Origin: Nanobdellota archaeon
GTDB lineage: Archaea > Nanobdellota > Nanobdellia > Woesearchaeales > GW2011-AR15
Assembly (NCBI GenBank): GCA_018815145.1
Contig: JAHIYL010000067.1
Coordinates: 1 to 5,765 of the forward strand
Length of the DNA stretch: 5,765 nt
Direction of reading: 5' to 3'
Made by a program: the position numbers and the translations under genes. Positions 5,013 to 5,765 of this stretch are shown in pieces. The notes under the pieces are model-generated. The model had not been told where the DNA came from. It ran no database searches and saw nothing but the letters and a program-made list of their open reading frames with translations. Within the stretch, counting starts at the first letter, position 1. Each line of letters begins with the position of its first letter.

Positions 5013-5334
5013 TCAAAGAGATATTATTCTTGTACCGTTTCCCTTTTCTGACTTAAGTAATTACAAGAAAAGACCAGTTTTAATCATGTCCAAAGATTCT
5101 GAAGATTTTGATGATATCATTGTCTGTCAAATAACTTCAAAGTTAAATGAAAGTAGATACTCGATATATTTTGATAACAAAGATATGGATCAGGGAGAGA
5201 TTTTATCAGCAAGCTTGATTAAGTCAAACAGACTTTTTACACTTGATAAAAAACTAGTAAAAAAAAAAATTGGAACACTAAAAAAGGGAAAATATCTTAA
5301 AGTAGTCGAAAAAATAATTAAACAGATAAAATAA
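4990..5334 (+). CDS. MazF/PemK-type endoribonuclease toxin
   Basis: 114 residues, normal for the family. MazF-like toxins cut mRNA at short single-stranded sequences and arrest growth until neutralised by their antitoxin. The N-terminal signature RDIILVPFPFSDLSNYKKRPV (residues 10-30, with Arg28 the usual catalytic Arg) and QITSK (47-51, with Thr49 the partner catalytic residue) are both present, so it looks intact. SASLIKSNRLFTL (73-85) matches the conserved third block. It starts inside the last codons of the antitoxin gene (23-bp overlap), with only a weak purine stretch before the ATG, as expected for a coupled, less-translated toxin. An A11 run at 5259-5269, within the codons around Lys91-Lys93, is a place where slippage could shift frame. 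AT content here is the highest in the window. Confidence 0.9.
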   Translation: MKSGTNINQRDIILVPFPFSDLSNYKKRPVLIMSKDSEDFDDIIVCQITSKLNESRYSIYFDNKDMDQGEILSASLIKSNRLFTLDKKLVKKKIGTLKKGKYLKVVEKIIKQIK

Positions 5335-5344
5335 AACAACTCTT

Positions 5345-5467
5345 TCAGCAGCTCGGCCAGTACTTAACATCCAGTTCCCTTGCAGCCTTGACACCATCCA
5401 GTTTTTTCACAAACAGGTTATGCGGAGCATCCTTGACCAGCTCAGGATTTTCTTTGGCTTCCTTTGT
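5345..5467 (-). pseudogene. 3' remnant resembling glycine dehydrogenase subunit 2 (gcvPB)
   Basis: A minus-strand frame of 40 codons ending in TGA at 5345, with no start codon and an in-frame TAA just before it (5468-5470). It reads TKEAKENPELVKDAPH, then a stretch containing VKKLDGVKAARELDVKYW. The pattern NPEL-x2-APH-x3-V-x-(R/K)LD-x3-AAR is what I recall of the extreme C-terminus of GcvPB, the P-protein subunit of the glycine cleavage system. The rest of that protein (over 400 residues) is absent: the sequence just upstream is the end of the small membrane-protein gene and a 15-codon stretch (5471-5515) that I cannot place. It therefore looks like the tail of a deleted gene, or less likely a sequence interrupted by assembly error. 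No RNA-level function is evident. Confidence 0.5.
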
Positions 5468-5515
5468 TTATCGCCATTTTCTGTCCCTGATTGCAGCCAG
5501 CCATGGACCTGATGC

Positions 5516-5716
5516 CTAGACACCAAGGAATTTCAGCATTCCGTATACAAAGAAGGCAGGCCAGACAATGGCTTTGAGTATGCCCAGAACACCAGCCCAG
5601 AATCCTGCTGCTTGTGAGACGAAATACACCAGCGCGCCGATGAATCCGAGTCCGTATAAAGCTCCGTGGGATCTATGCTTGTGCACCTGTTCTTTCATAT
5701 TCTTCTTCCATGGCAT
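5516..5716 (-). CDS. Small two-helix membrane protein, conserved uncharacterised type
   Basis: 66 residues from the ATG at 5716 to TAG at 5516. The first 17 residues are charged and His-containing (KEQVHKHRSHG), followed by ALYGLGFIGALVYFV (residues 19-33) and, after a short turn with FWAG, GILKAIVWPAFFVYGMLKFL (45-64): two membrane-spanning helices. I recall similar short proteins (His-rich head, GLGFIGA, WPAFFVY) in many archaea and bacteria, without known function. The frame is open upstream to the window edge (to 5765) and reads plausibly (GCKDGDC just before the ATG), so the true start may lie outside the window; an internal ATG at 5698 with GGAAGAAG close before it is another candidate. 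GC is clearly higher than in mazEF. Confidence 0.65.
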   Translation of the reverse strand: MPWKKNMKEQVHKHRSHGALYGLGFIGALVYFVSQAAGFWAGVLGILKAIVWPAFFVYGMLKFLGV

Positions 5717-5765
5717 GCAGTCCCCGTCCTTGCATCCTTTCTCTATCTTTTTCCCAATAGCATCT

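Noticed and set aside
1..5765. CRISPR array, tRNA, rRNA or insertion sequence
   Set aside because: No regularly spaced repeats, cloverleaf-like segments, rRNA-like blocks, transposase or terminal inverted repeats were seen.

Overview
The window looks like AT-rich archaeal DNA, possibly from a small-genome DPANN-type lineage. The evidence is a COG2150-type ACT protein (a family known to me from archaea), TATA-box promoters set about 25 nt before start codons (leaderless style), strong GGAGGTTGAT-type ribosome binding sites, and many A-runs. Placement finer than 'archaeon' is inference.

Left part, minus strand (1-1653): a probable operon reading leftwards. A 34-codon mini-ORF is followed by a divergent arginase/agmatinase-family protein, then an ACT-domain protein whose start overlaps it by 4 bp (ATGA). 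At the window edge is the first part of a secreted or membrane-anchored protein. The ureohydrolase-like protein keeps the DxHxD and SxDxDxxDP metal motifs but has Cys for the first metal-ligand His and Tyr for a second active-site His.

Centre (1654-2017): a divergent control region. Two imperfect direct repeats of 36-37 bp each lie just upstream of one of two divergent TATA boxes. On the plus strand comes a leader of about 170 nt that holds a 25-codon leader-peptide ORF ending in an arginine cluster (Arg-Tyr-Arg-Arg-Gly-stop), overlapped by competing hairpins and followed by a T6 run. This has the layout of an arginine-sensing attenuator.

Right-centre, plus strand (2018-4684): a 47-codon Cys/His-containing small protein with a near-perfect ribosome binding site, whose stop codon shares one base with the argG start; then argG and argH, the last two steps of arginine synthesis (citrulline to argininosuccinate to arginine plus fumarate). 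ArgG is of the human ASS1-like type; ArgH is a short version with a KLWDKG start like Bacteroidetes enzymes. No earlier arginine genes are in the window, so the source of citrulline is unknown.

Right part (4685-5765): a mazEF-type toxin-antitoxin pair with its own TATA box and operator-like inverted repeat, then an abrupt rise in GC (about 23% in one mazF segment to about 52% just after it). Beyond the break, on the minus strand, lie a decayed 3' fragment resembling gcvPB (glycine dehydrogenase subunit 2) and a small two-helix membrane protein whose frame stays open to the window edge.

Taken together, arginine synthesis and a ureohydrolase-like/ACT pair appear to be controlled from one shared intergenic region. 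The mini-ORFs, leader hairpins, repeats and small Cys/His protein are the least explained elements.
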